Assembly: GCF_024362695.1 (NCBI RefSeq) | Contig: NC_065427.1 | Coordinates: 496,001 to 560,000, forward strand | Length of the DNA stretch: 64,000 nucleotides | Direction of reading: 5' to 3' | Source: Pectinophora gossypiella | Taxonomy: Eukaryota > Arthropoda > Insecta > Lepidoptera > Gelechiidae | Shown here: piece by piece, positions 13,001-22,137 of the stretch | Position numbering within the stretch: the first letter of the stretch is position 1 | Layout of the letters: the number at the start of each line of letters is the position of its first letter | Position numbers and translations under genes: made by a program | The notes under the pieces: generated by a model | What the model was told of the DNA's origin: nothing | What the model saw: the letters and a program-made list of their open reading frames with translations, nothing else | The model's database searches: none

Positions 13001-14981
13001 TGGAACGGAGAATCAGGATTTCTTCTTCAGTTATTAAAAGATACACGTATATTAGCGCAACTAATTCTAATATCGCAATGTCCCGAAGGAATTTAATAAA
13101 GAAAAAAAAATGCAAATTGCCTCAACGGGGATGGTATTCCAAGGCCTCTTGTTACACTCAAGCTCCTCAACCAGCTCGAACTCGGAGTTGCCGAGCGTCA
13201 AGTGCACTTGTGTGCTGCTGCCGTACTGGATCCGTAACTGAGAACAACATTACTACGTGAGCCGGCATCAACCAATCAAATTGTCACAGAATGGACACCT
13301 CTTGCACGCAGAAGTAGAGGCAAGCCTATGAAGCGTTGGAAAGATGACCTGGGAGTATAAAACGCCACATAGATGCCATTCACCTAAAAAAGTCATATTG
13401 CTACTTGACGTTTGTTGATATTGCGCACTTACATTCCTCGTCCTGGATTCGAAGGGGGGCATATCGCAAAAAAACATCTTGTTGTCTCTTTGTGATACCT
13501 AGTTTGATTAGTACATTGCAGGCTGATCACCCGATTGTCTAAAATTAAGATTATCCGTGGGAGAAGCTTTGACTCAATAGTAATTCTGACACCAGTGCTG
13601 ATGAAGTCGATCATTGGGCTCATATGCCACACGAGAGAAGTGACATGTGGCGTCCATCCCAATAGATATTACGGACATGATGTATGTGTAGTTAAAATAA
13701 AAAATAGTAATAAACAGTTTGATAAGCACAAGCAAATAACGATGATTCATTAGAAAAAACATCCGAACATGGTTCTCAGTGGAGTTAATTGATTTGTTTG
13801 AAAACAGATTCATGTGCCTGATAATTTCATCAGGTTGTGTAAGCGGTCCCCGGATAATATATCTATGTATCTGGGCAGAATTCGAGTGACATCATCGAGT
13901 TATTGCATAAGACTATGTAACACTGCAATTTGGGCCAAGAACTTGAAATAACTTGCTGAAAATTTAATACAGCGGGCACGTAATTCTGACCTTTTTCGAC
14001 CGTATAATTATGCGGTTAACTACCTCGATTAGCAAGTCGTCTTTTTGGTTTGATTAATCTAGAAATCAAAATTATTTTACAAATAGTGTCAATTTGGTTT
14101 CTTTCTGCTGTCCGCAGCTGTCACCATCAACGTTCTATAAAAACCTAACGTTGCGTTGGATGAAACCCAACGCCATCCCATCTCATATATTGTGATAACG
14201 TTTTGACGTCATCTAACTCTATTTTACGGCCGGTAGGTGACTGCACCCTAGCTTTACCCGTGTTGAGCATTGAAACGTTTATGTTATGCTGTTACGAGTA
14301 CAAACCCATCGACAACCGCGTGGCGGCGGGTCAGGCAGCAGTGGTCGTCCCAGCAGACAGTGCAGCAGCCGCGCCCGTGCCGCCGCGCTGCTGCCCAGTA
14401 TAACCAGAGCCGTGCACCGCGTCGCTAAGTTGCCCAACTCTTGCACCGCTATCGATATCTCTGGCTCTGCAAATTATTCACACAAAAAGGCTACAAATAA
14501 AGGAACGAAAACAATTACGTACCTAAGTACATATGTGAGCCAATAATAAGTTTGAATAACTAAGCAAACCTCTAAGAAAAATCAGGAAACAAAAAATAAT
14601 TCTTACCAATACAAATTTGTGTTGATTTAAAAATGTTAAAACGGAACACGCTGTTAATGATCTCCTGTCGTTCTGAACTACTTACTATTTATCTTGCATC
14701 ATACCATCTCAGGACTAAATATTATCACTATAATTCGCTTATCGCAGGCACGTAATATAGATAACTATCATCATTTTAGACATTATATTTTGTAGGATAT
14801 CGTCTGCCGCAAAAGTCATTTCAATACATGGTTCGATAGAGAGAAGGAGCACTGAGTTATACATACCGCAGTGCAGTATGTCGGTGACGTCATGCAGCGC
14901 GCGCTGCGTGTCGCGCACGAGCCCGCGCAGCGTGCGCTGGCGCACCGCCACGCGCCGCGACCACGCGCAGCCGCCCGCCAT
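1017..14981 (-). CDS. DSTYK: dual serine/threonine and tyrosine protein kinase (DSTYK, dusty kinase) homolog
   Basis: Cytosolic dual-specificity protein kinase; vertebrate DSTYK is linked to receptor-tyrosine-kinase/ERK signalling (family knowledge). I see 21 coding exons, 5' to 3': 14981-14867, 14466-14306, 13237-13121, 12591-12154, 11582-11368, 11017-10914, 10513-10287, 9906-9790, 9425-9311, 8585-8332, 7971-7755, 6755-6668, 6040-5873, 5604-5475, 4974-4856, 4423-4332, 3910-3778, 3271-3093, 2534-2309, 1988-1903, 1258-1017. All have AG acceptors and all but one have GT donors. Phases agree at every junction (3543 nt, 1180 aa; human DSTYK is about 929 aa). N-terminal motifs include VILGSS and CNKRPWNTIPVE; the C-terminal third is a kinase domain ending near residue 1160, then an acidic tail. 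The start is the first in-frame ATG (14981) of the first recognised exon. An acceptor-like CAG at 15028-15030 with an open frame means an upstream exon is possible. Introns hold several repeats. Confidence 0.93.
1659..1829. repeat. hairpin MITE family A, internally deleted copy, in DSTYK intron
   Basis: The ends are CAGGATGTTAGTGACAT and the inverted ATGCCACTAAAACCCTG, with TA on both sides (1657-1658 and 1830-1831). The inner part matches the copies at 11661, 18636 and 18883, but much of the left arm is missing. TA flanks and CAGGGTGTT-like ends suggest a Tc1/mariner-type non-autonomous element. Confidence 0.7.
2195..2246 (-). repeat. fragment of a repeat also present at about 15285-15420
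   Basis: The block TATAGGGTCCGCTTACCTAA on the plus strand is, in reverse complement, related to the CAGGCTAAGTAAGCG stretch at about 15355. I recognise this as a common lepidopteran interspersed repeat from memory. It is short and diverged. Confidence 0.35.
2954..3065 (-). pseudogene. decayed partial duplicate of DSTYK kinase exon
   Basis: Two blocks resemble the exon at 3093-3271 in the same order and orientation. 2954-3005 matches about 3116-3167 (shared runs GGCCAGACT, GCTCT and CTG-TGC). 3041-3064 matches about 3236-3259 (shared GTGCAGACGCACT). In translation the first block reads HQAVRAGFSLASG, against HQAVRAGLSLAKR in the real exon. The middle of the exon is missing and the copy has no usable open frame to a splice site, so it looks like a broken tandem exon duplication inside the next intron. 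Confidence 0.7.
4720..4800. repeat. A/T-rich tail-like repeat (AAATA tract)
   Basis: AATCAAATCAAATATACTTT is followed by runs of AAATAAAAATAAA and AATCATTTATTTCGGG. This resembles the tail end of an insect LINE in reverse orientation, with a simple A-rich repeat. No second copy was found in this window. Confidence 0.3.
5760..5816 (+). repeat. short SINE family 1 fragment
   Basis: TTACATGAGTCATATCAAGG, GGCCTCT, GGCTCAA and AACCCTGACGCTAAG match the middle of the SINE at 8747-9073 (block near 8965-9020). Only this internal block is recognisable. Confidence 0.5.
7245..7432 (-). repeat. LINE-like 3' end repeat, copy 1 (AATTTG tail)
   Basis: AATTCAAATTCAAAAATAT begins a roughly 185-bp block that recurs at 17743-17865 and 48453-48622 (shared GTAACATAGTTACACTTTG, CTACTGCAGCTTCTCACAAC, TGTATAGCCGGGG). 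Read on the minus strand it ends with an AATAAAG-like signal and a (TTTGAA)n tail, which is how the 3' ends of several non-LTR retrotransposons finish. It lies in a DSTYK intron. Confidence 0.6.
8747..9073 (+). mobile_element. complete tRNA-derived SINE, family 1, in DSTYK intron
   Basis: The element starts with a tRNA-like head: A-box region GTGGTCCAGTGGTTGAGTG and B box GGTTCGATTCC, the two internal promoter parts for RNA polymerase III. A tRNA-unrelated body and an AGAAGAAGAAG tail follow. It is bounded by the 8-bp direct repeat TGGGGTAA at 8739-8746 and 9074-9081, which reads as the target-site duplication. The window contains six further full or partial copies. Confidence 0.85.
11661..11874. 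mobile_element. hairpin MITE family A, full-length copy in DSTYK intron
   Basis: The ends CAGGGTGTTAGTGACATCGT and, inverted, ACGATGTCACTAACACTCTG flank inverted arms of about 95 bp around a short A-rich loop. TA dinucleotides flank both sides (11659-11660 and 11875-11876). No coding capacity. The TA target duplication fits the Tc1/mariner superfamily, which is an inference from ends only. Confidence 0.8.
13119..13121 (-). other. DSTYK: non-canonical GC splice donor in DSTYK
   Basis: The exon 13237-13121 ends CCCGTTGAG and is followed by GCAATT rather than GT. A GT donor six bases upstream would also keep the frame, but it is a poor match (CCC|GTTGAG) and would delete Val-Glu. The resulting NTIPVE-DLVRQD junction aligns with the ETIPEEDL stretch I recall in vertebrate DSTYK, which favours the GC-AG intron. 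Confidence 0.65.
13432..13640 (+). repeat. diverged SINE family 1 copy in DSTYK intron
   Basis: A degraded B box (CTGGATTCGAAGG) is followed by GGCATATCGCAAAAAAACAT, CACTTTG-like and ATACCTAGTTTGATTAG blocks, GGCTGATCACCCGATTGTCT and GATGAAGTCGATCATTGG. The part between about 13560 and 13580 is shortened compared with the copy at 8747. Confidence 0.7.
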
Positions 14982-15284
14982 GCCGCGCCCGCCGCACACA
15001 CGCGCCGGACCATGCGACCCGCACTTGCTGAAACAAATGCATTTGCTTGATTTGCATATCCATTGATTTGAAATTTATTTCGGATGGACTAACGAGCACA
15101 TTTGCATTTGTTACTAGTGTTTATGAAAATACCTTAGGAAAATACCCACCAACAATACATACACAAAAAGCAATAACTATTTATTGAATTTAAGTATTTA
15201 ACACGTTATTCCTTTTCATTGTGAGTGAACCCATATTATCGAGAAATTATTTTCGACTGTGTGATCTAACCTTGTTTGGACTGG

Positions 15285-15420
15285 TTTTCCCTTCGCGGGT
15301 AGGAAGATCAGACAGGCAGTCGCTTCTGTAAAAAACCAGACATGTCAGATCTTCAGGCTAAGTAAGCGAGGCTTGTGAAAACGGAATAACTACAGGGAGA
15401 TGACGTTATTCCTCACAATG
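15285..15420 (+). repeat. interspersed repeat (TTTTCCCTTCGCGGGTAGGA)
   Basis: CAGACAGGCAGTCGCTTCTG, AAAAAACCAGACATGTCAGA and CTTCAGGCTAAGTAAGCG form a block I recognise from memory as a common moth repeat. A related fragment lies inverted at about 2195-2246. No coding or tail was identified. Confidence 0.45.
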
Positions 15421-16997
15421 ACGATTTTAGCATGCTCACTCCTCGCTTAATATCGTTTAAGGCACTTAAGGTTCCGGTGTGAGATAATAACGCCGCACAA
15501 CAAAATATATATCTATCACTTTTATTACCCGTTTATGTAAATAGGCGTTAGACGGTCGATTATAAGACATTCAAACGTGTAGATAATGTACTTAATGTAC
15601 CTACATATATTAACAAAGGTAACAAAGAAAATAAGTAACAAAAGGCTTATCTTTTCGAGCCAAACCTGCATGGTGTAAAATATTACTAACTGTAAATTTG
15701 ATCTCTTTTTAAAATACGGACGATGATGAAACTTTCAGAGATCAAATTGTTCAAAAAAATATTTGCGAAATTCAGTGACTACTGACCTTTGTCTTATACT
15801 ATGTACCTAACGTAAATATTTTTTATCTTATCAACGTATATTGTTTGTAACTAAACAGTTGTGTTACTTAGTAATACAGTTCAGTACTCTCTCTGTTTTG
15901 TAAACAATAACCAAAGTTTAGGTATTTTTTTCAGTAAACGCGGATGAAGTAGCGGTCAGCGCGCGACCACCCAGCACAGACCCACGACACTGCGAGCAAG
16001 TTGTGACAACATTACACTGCGGTCAAATTGACAGCGAAACATCCTCGAGGAACATTCAAATTCAACATGGACCCATAAATACTAAGTACAGCTACTTTAT
16101 TGACACAGAAACAAACGTTGAAAAGTTTGCGGTCGTATGACATGGCTGCAGTATGTGCATGATGTTAACCTTTCCCGAAGCAAACTACTTATTCGGTATG
16201 AATTAGCATAAAATCGTATGTTAAAAGTTTTTAACAAACTCTAAACAAGTAGAAGGACATTGTCAAAAATTGCTACCATAAAAAATATAATCATTCACAC
16301 ATAAACATGTAACAGGTGGTTAAATAAACTAACGAGCCACGAAGAAGACTAAGGTCTATTTCACACCGAACGGGCGTAAGTGATACCAATGGCGATAAAC
16401 ATAATATTTCGGAGTTTACGCGTAATAACCACAGTAGTGGCGCATGCTTTACATCAGGATTTGTCTTCAGCTGCGATCGCGTACCAGCTTCGCCAGAACA
16501 ATGCAAATCATAAGTAATATTTCGTTACGTAGTAGTTTCTATGACTTGTGTCCGGTTAACGGCATAAAACTCGCCCCCTATTTCATGGCACTAAAAGATA
16601 GCTGGCGAGGAGTGCGTGTACCCACATATCTACCGTACGCCTCTGCGTAGTCCTTCTATACAGGCGTGTTATATGTTATGTTATGCGTCTAGTACAATGC
16701 GTCATGTCTAAGCGATGTATAAGACGACCTTCAAACCGTAACGCTTAATAGAACTTTATAATGTCTATTTTAATATTATTATAGGAATACCCTTTTCCCA
16801 GCAGTGGGTACTTATATGCTAGATTAAATTAAGTAAATAGAAATTATAGAAGCGGTATCGCGCGTATTATGCGGGGGAGCCATCATCATCACGTGGGGTA
16901 TATGATCGACTTCACCTACTCTATCAGAATTATCAGAAGCCTCTGAGAGGGCTCCTGTAAAGACCATAATATCGTTAAAAACCCCGTTAGCGCCCCT

Positions 16998-17170
16998 TTT
17001 TAAAACAACACATTCTGATGTGATTTTTTTTAACAAAACCTGGAGTTTTCATTTTTATTCCGGATAAAAATTAAATTACACTTTTTGCCTCGATTGATAC
17101 TAGCGTGTCTATTGCGAGGTTTTGTCAACAAAAATTACATCCGAACGTGACTTTTCAATGACCTCCTTCT
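16998..17170. repeat. hairpin MITE, family B copy 2
   Basis: The left arm ACATTCTGATGTGATTTTTT continues into AACAAAACCT, and the right arm AGGTTTTGTCAACAAAAATT continues into ACATCCGAACGTG. They are imperfect reverse complements. It shares both arms with the copy at 149-325. Confidence 0.55.
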
Positions 17171-17742
17171 TTTTTGAAGTCGGTTAAAAATGCGCCTACG
17201 AGGTGTTTCAATACGGCGACGACAAAGCGGCCGGGACCGATGACATGTCTTCCGACATTCGGAATCTTTTTGGTGTTCAGACGTACAAAGTTAGCACATC
17301 CAAAATCGCTGAAATATAAGTATACCGCCTATCACTTCGTGCTGGATAGTCTAACAACCGCCTATGGGACTTCAGCGGTACCCAAAGCCATCGCTAATGT
17401 GATGCATGACGTATCACCTGACTCATACTACGTCCACAGCCGCTGGCGCAATACAAAAACGCGCATCACACAGCGATATCGAGAGTTTTATTAAATAGGC
17501 CACATGTATGTAACCATATGAATATGAAGCTTACGACCTGTAAATAAGAGTAATGATACCTTTGCATTCATGAACATTTAGAAATGAAATAGCATGTTGT
17601 AAAGTGGCGAGTTTTCAAAATTTGTTCTATTTCGAACTTTTTTGTTTCAATTGACGTCATTGTGCTTTAGTTTCGGAACAATAACATTCGCACTTATACA
17701 TAATACACAATACCATACCTACACAGGTACTAGCTGTGGCAA

Positions 17743-17865
17743 TTCAAATTCAAAAATATATTTATTCTGTAGGTAACATAGTTACACTTTGAATCGTAAT
17801 TTTTACATAACGAAAGTCTTATCTGTCTAAAACTATTGCAGCTTCTCACAACCTGTATAGCCAAA
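17743..17865 (-). repeat. LINE-like 3' end repeat, copy 2 (truncated)
   Basis: Same family as 7245-7432: AATTCAAATTCAAAAATATA, GTAGGTAACATAGTTACACT and GCAGCTTCTCACAACCTGTA. It lacks the final GGGGAAAAGAAGCTGC part. Confidence 0.6.
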
Positions 17866-18635
17866 ACGTACTACCTACGTATGTTGGCGTGCATTATAAA
17901 GTATTTCTCATTTACGTACCACTTAAATTAAGACGAAAACAAGTTCTATGTCACAATTTCACGAGTAGAAAAATCATATCACCCGTAAAAAACTGCAGGA
18001 TTACACGGAAATTAGCAAAAGTCTTACAAACTAAGTAACATATTATTCAATTTAGAACACTTTGGATGTTTATAGCATTATACTGTCAATACACAATGAG
18101 TCAGAACTCTACTATGATGATAGAAGAGCACTAAACACCTTTGTAGATTCTAAACGGGATGTGAATGACTGATTGATACTTCCAGAATTACAGTGTATTG
18201 TGCAACTATGCCCCTACACAGCCATTAAAAATTGATTGAATTTATGTTTTGGTAAATGGACAATCCAAGTAGGTCGATTGATCGTGTTCGTAAATTAATG
18301 TCATATAGATTTATGAAATATCGTAGTTCTTCGTACAAACATGAGCTTGTTGTTTAAATAAATTAAAATGAGAGTAAAAATAATAAATACGATAAAAATA
18401 GGCGTAAACGAAATTATAACGATTCATTGACTGAACAAAGTAAACAATATAGTTCGTCATTTTGTAGCAAGAACACAGTAACAGTATCTAGTAATTGACT
18501 AGAAATTATCAGTAATGAAGGCGTTCACCTCTTGCCCGTTTAACATATTAGTTGCAGACATTACAGTCATTTTGTTAAAGCAAATCCATACAATGCCTAC
18601 AGTCTACTTTTCTATGAGTAAAGGATGACAATATA

Positions 18636-18862
18636 CGGGGTGTTAGTGACATTGTAACAAAAACTTTGAGGGATGATTCAGGCCATGATTCTGAGTTGAT
18701 ATCAAGTGGCATTTTCCGTCGCAAAAGTATGGAACTGAAAATAATTAAAAAAACAATAAAATTTTCATGAATTTTCCAATAGGAAATTCCACTTGATATC
18801 AACTCAGAATCATGGTCTGAATCATCCCCCTCAGTATTCGTTACGGTGTTACAAACACCCAT
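18636..18862. repeat. hairpin MITE family A, first of a head-to-tail pair
   Basis: CGGGGTGTTAGTGACATTGT at the left and inverted ACGGTGTTACAAACACCC at the right, with inverted inner blocks around GATTCTGAGTTGATATCAAG. The next copy begins about 20 bp later. Confidence 0.7.
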
Positions 18863-18882
18863 ATCTACGTGTATGTACTTGT

Positions 18883-19096
18883 AAGGAGTGTAAGTGACAT
18901 CGTAACGAATACTGAGAGGGATGATTTAGGTAATTATTCTGAGTTAATATCAAGTGGAATTTTCGATCGCAAAAGTATATAATTAAAAAAAAACTAAAAA
19001 AAAACTTGAATTTTGCGACGGAAAATTCCACTTGATATTAACTCAGAATCATGGTCTGAAACACCCCCCTCAGTATTTGTTACGATGTCCCTGTAT
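18883..19096. repeat. hairpin MITE family A, second of a pair
   Basis: The left end GGAGTGTAAGTGACATCGTA and right end GTTACGATGTCCCTGTA flank arms containing GAGTTAATATCAAGTGGAAT and its inverse. The right terminus is shortened compared with the copy at 11661. Confidence 0.65.
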
Positions 19097-21191
19097 ACCC
19101 GAAAAATGTAGAATTCTCAACACTATATTAAAATTTAATAATAAATTAGTGTTTTGTTCTCTTTGTCTACCCGGCATAGCAATAGACTCCATTATTACAA
19201 GGAAAACCATTATATTGTTGCTATTCTTAGCAATCAGGATGTAATGAAAGATTTTCTTTATATATTTTGTCCTTAATTATTTTTTATACAAAATGCTTTG
19301 TAAAAATAGTGTTATTTCATTTTCACATGAACTAACACCTAAACAACAGCCCTGCACCGGGGTAGTGAAATCCACAAATCTTCAGATAGACGTATAATCA
19401 CTCTGTATATCTAACTTAAAAAATGATAATGAAGAATGAACCTTAGTAACAGGCTCAAATCAAAGATAAAATAAAATGTAATTCCTTACTGATAAGAGAC
19501 AGTAAATGAAATGATTAGACTATGTATCATGAGAGAGAGCAGGTCAGTGCGGTACATGATAACCCGCAGGACAACTACCTTCAATGCATAAACAAGCCCT
19601 GACTTCTGTTGTTGTGTTGTTTACTTTAATACTCAAGCCAAGGTCCGGCCCTGAGCACTTGGCCTTGTCAAGGAGGATGCAGTCGTTACTTATTTATTTA
19701 TTTTTTGTGATTGTTTCTTGCAGCTGAGTTGGGTTTATATGACATGGAGGACGCAGCTGAGTCAGTCCTGTCTTTCAAGTAGTCACTTCAGCCTGACTGT
19801 CCTTATCGAAAATGTTTTGTTTCTTTTGTCGACGACATATGATTTCTGGAATACTTAGTGGTGCTTTAGATGCATTTGTAATCTTTTTTTTTTTTAATGA
19901 AACTAAAATATTTTTATGTGAATTTTAATAGTTGTTCATTAATGAAACATAATGTGTATTCGTGGCGGTTACATACTTTTGTCTGGCAGAGGGTTTATCC
20001 AAACTGAATGTTAAAATCAGTAAATTATTAGTTACACATTTATTGTAACAAAATATTGGTACTATATATAACAAAATATGTATATACTATTAGCTTGACG
20101 TTGTTAAACCCCCGTTGTTCATACCGGCATCATTCCCACAACATGTATTAAGTTTGTATTGTGTATACAACAAAAGGACCGTAATGTATCTACTAGTTCT
20201 AGACTTTGTTTTGTAAAGAACAAATATAACATATAGATCTCATCAAAACAGCTTCAACAAAATTTCATAAAACATTTCAGGAAGTATGTTGGTCAAATGT
20301 AATTATACCTAGACATTGCATATGCATTTATTGCTAATATTGTATTTTATAATTACCGATACACACATAAAGTTTATAATATTTGTATAAGTTTATTAAT
20401 ATTTTCTTTTCTTTTACCTAACTTTATTTGCACCACAAACAGAAAAGATTTGAAGGAAAAGAAAATGTTTGTTTGTATTTAGTAATCTTACTTATGAATA
20501 ACAGTATACCAAGACACTGCATAAATATATTTCATAGTAGTAGTGACTTATAAAAGTAATAGTTGTGGTTATTAGTATACTTGATAAACATGAACAAAAA
20601 TCACATATAACAGCATAGCATTGTGTGAAGTGTGGGTACTAAACCTACATATACAATACATAATAGATATACAAAGGCAATACTTGTGTTTTGATGCAGC
20701 AATGATTATGCAAACCCAGCAGACTGCAGGAAAACCGGTTCCTGGCGTGGATTCGGCCACATACTTATAGGTTCCGCCATATCTGGGTACCGCGCAAAAT
20801 ATGTGGGTAACTAAACAAAACAAAGTAAAAGTGTACCAAACTAATATACCTACTGAACTTTAAAAGTTACACTACAAGACTTAATATATAAATACTGTAA
20901 ACTTCCATAAACACAAGAGCAGTATAAGTAGGTCATATAAAACAGTAAAACACTTACAGTTGTATATTTATTTACGGTTCAAAACTAATCCAATTTCGAG
21001 GCACAATCCTACGCAACTCTTGTATAGCTGTTCTTGAAACGAATAACTTTTAAAATTATGGTTTCTAAAAACACTTTATGTTCGTACATTGTTCTTAGCG
21101 GTAAACATTATTGCAAGGAGATTATTGCAAAGAAACAATAAAATGCAAGAGAAACCGACCCGAACAAATAGCAAAACACAAATTGACAATT

Positions 21192-21595
21192 TTTTTTTTT
21201 TTTTTTGTTTTGGTTTTCCCCGAAGGGTAAGGCAAAGGGAACTATGCCCATACAGCCATGTCTGATGTATTTTTTTTCTTGATGATTAATGAAATGATGA
21301 AAGGTGATGATGATGAAACCTAAGCCCCCACCCTCGGAGTAGACTCCTACTCCGAACCCCAAACGAATTAACTCAAAAGTCCGCATAAACTTTTGAGTTA
21401 TGAAGCGGCTTCCCAGCACGAAGCGAAAATAGGCAGATACACTTTGTTTATTGAATACTCCAATATAATAACACTCGCGAATGTCTTCCGACTAACTTAA
21501 TGCGATCATTAACCACAAAACACCACTTCGTATTAATTATTTAGATTACTCAATGAAGAAAGCAACTGTCCCGTTCCCGTTTCCCGCCGAAAAGC
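21192..21595 (-). mobile_element. poly(A) retroposon with 15-bp target duplication
   Basis: A 404-bp unit begins on the plus strand with a run of T (21192 onward) and is flanked by the perfect direct repeat CACAAATTGACAATT at 21177-21191 and 21596-21610. It therefore sits in minus orientation with a 3' poly(A) tail. Its 3' part includes CCGAAGGGTAAGGCAAAGGG and a GATGATGATGAAA stretch. I see no tRNA-type B box and no protein domain, so it may be a SINE of another type or a truncated LINE end. The right target copy ends 3 bp before that of the adjacent LINE. Confidence 0.8.
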
Positions 21596-21728
21596 CACAA
21601 ATTGACAATTCCAGTTCCCATCGGTTGTTGTTGTTGTTGTTTAAATTCGCCTTATATAAGGCAGGCAAAGATCTCAGGACCATACAGCCTTGACTTTAGT
21701 AATTTAATATTCGAAAATCACGATCAAA

Positions 21729-22050
21729 ATAGGCCTAAGCCTTGTCTTCAATTTTCAATATCCAATTTAGGCCAGTGCCTTGTCTTCAGTTTTCAATCTC
21801 TCTCATTTAAAATTCTTATTAGGCCAAAGCCTTGTCTTCAGTTTCCAATATCCAATTTAGGCCAATGCCTTGTCTTCAGTTTTCAATCTCTCTCATTTAA
21901 TATTCTTAATAGGCCAAAGCCTTGTCTTCAGTTTTTAATCTCTTTCATTTAAAATCCATATTAGGCCTAAGCCTTGTCTTCTGTATCCAAAATCTTGAAA
22001 GTAAAATCCAGTTTAGGCCTAAGCCTCGTCTTTATCCATGATCTTGTCAC
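21729..22050 (-). repeat. tandem repeats in the LINE 3'UTR
   Basis: About seven units of 45-53 bp each carry a TAGGCC(T/A)AAGCC or close variant followed by TTGTCTTC (plus-strand reading), starting near 21729, 21764, 21818, 21856, 21908, 21960 and 22010. Two alternating unit types can be seen, one with CAATATCCAATTTAGGCC and one with CAATCTCTCTCATTTAA. The array lies between the ORF2 stop and the CAA tail. Confidence 0.85.
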
Positions 22051-22137
22051 ATCCAATAATAAGAAGTTCCATTCCAGTAAAGTATTATCCGGTAAAGGTT
22101 ATACCAACCAATTAAGGTAAGTACGTAAGTATAGTCT

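Larger units (their letters stand above)
15014..21176. other. intergenic stretch upstream of DSTYK
   Basis: No supported gene. A GC-richer patch at about 15940-16020 on the minus-strand 5' side of DSTYK could be its promoter or a non-coding first exon, but nothing in the sequence decides this. The rest contains the repeats listed separately (15285, 16998, 17743, 18636, 18883). A stretch at 17190-17320 reads as a protein-like frame (around AAGTDDMSSDIRNLFG) but ends soon after, so it may be a decayed mobile-element fragment. Confidence 0.5.

Noticed and set aside
14203..14403. Plus-strand ORF of 66 codons
   Set aside because: It is antisense to the DSTYK exon at 14306-14466, whose minus-strand frame has matching splice phases and family similarity.
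17174..17494. Plus-strand ORF of 106 codons
   Set aside because: No recognised family. It follows a MITE end, and a second, more protein-like frame overlaps it for about 40 codons only. A decayed repeat fragment is more likely.
20572..20823. Minus-strand ORF of 83 codons
   Set aside because: Hydrophobic and Cys-rich without a signal-like order or family match. Treated as chance in AT-rich DNA.
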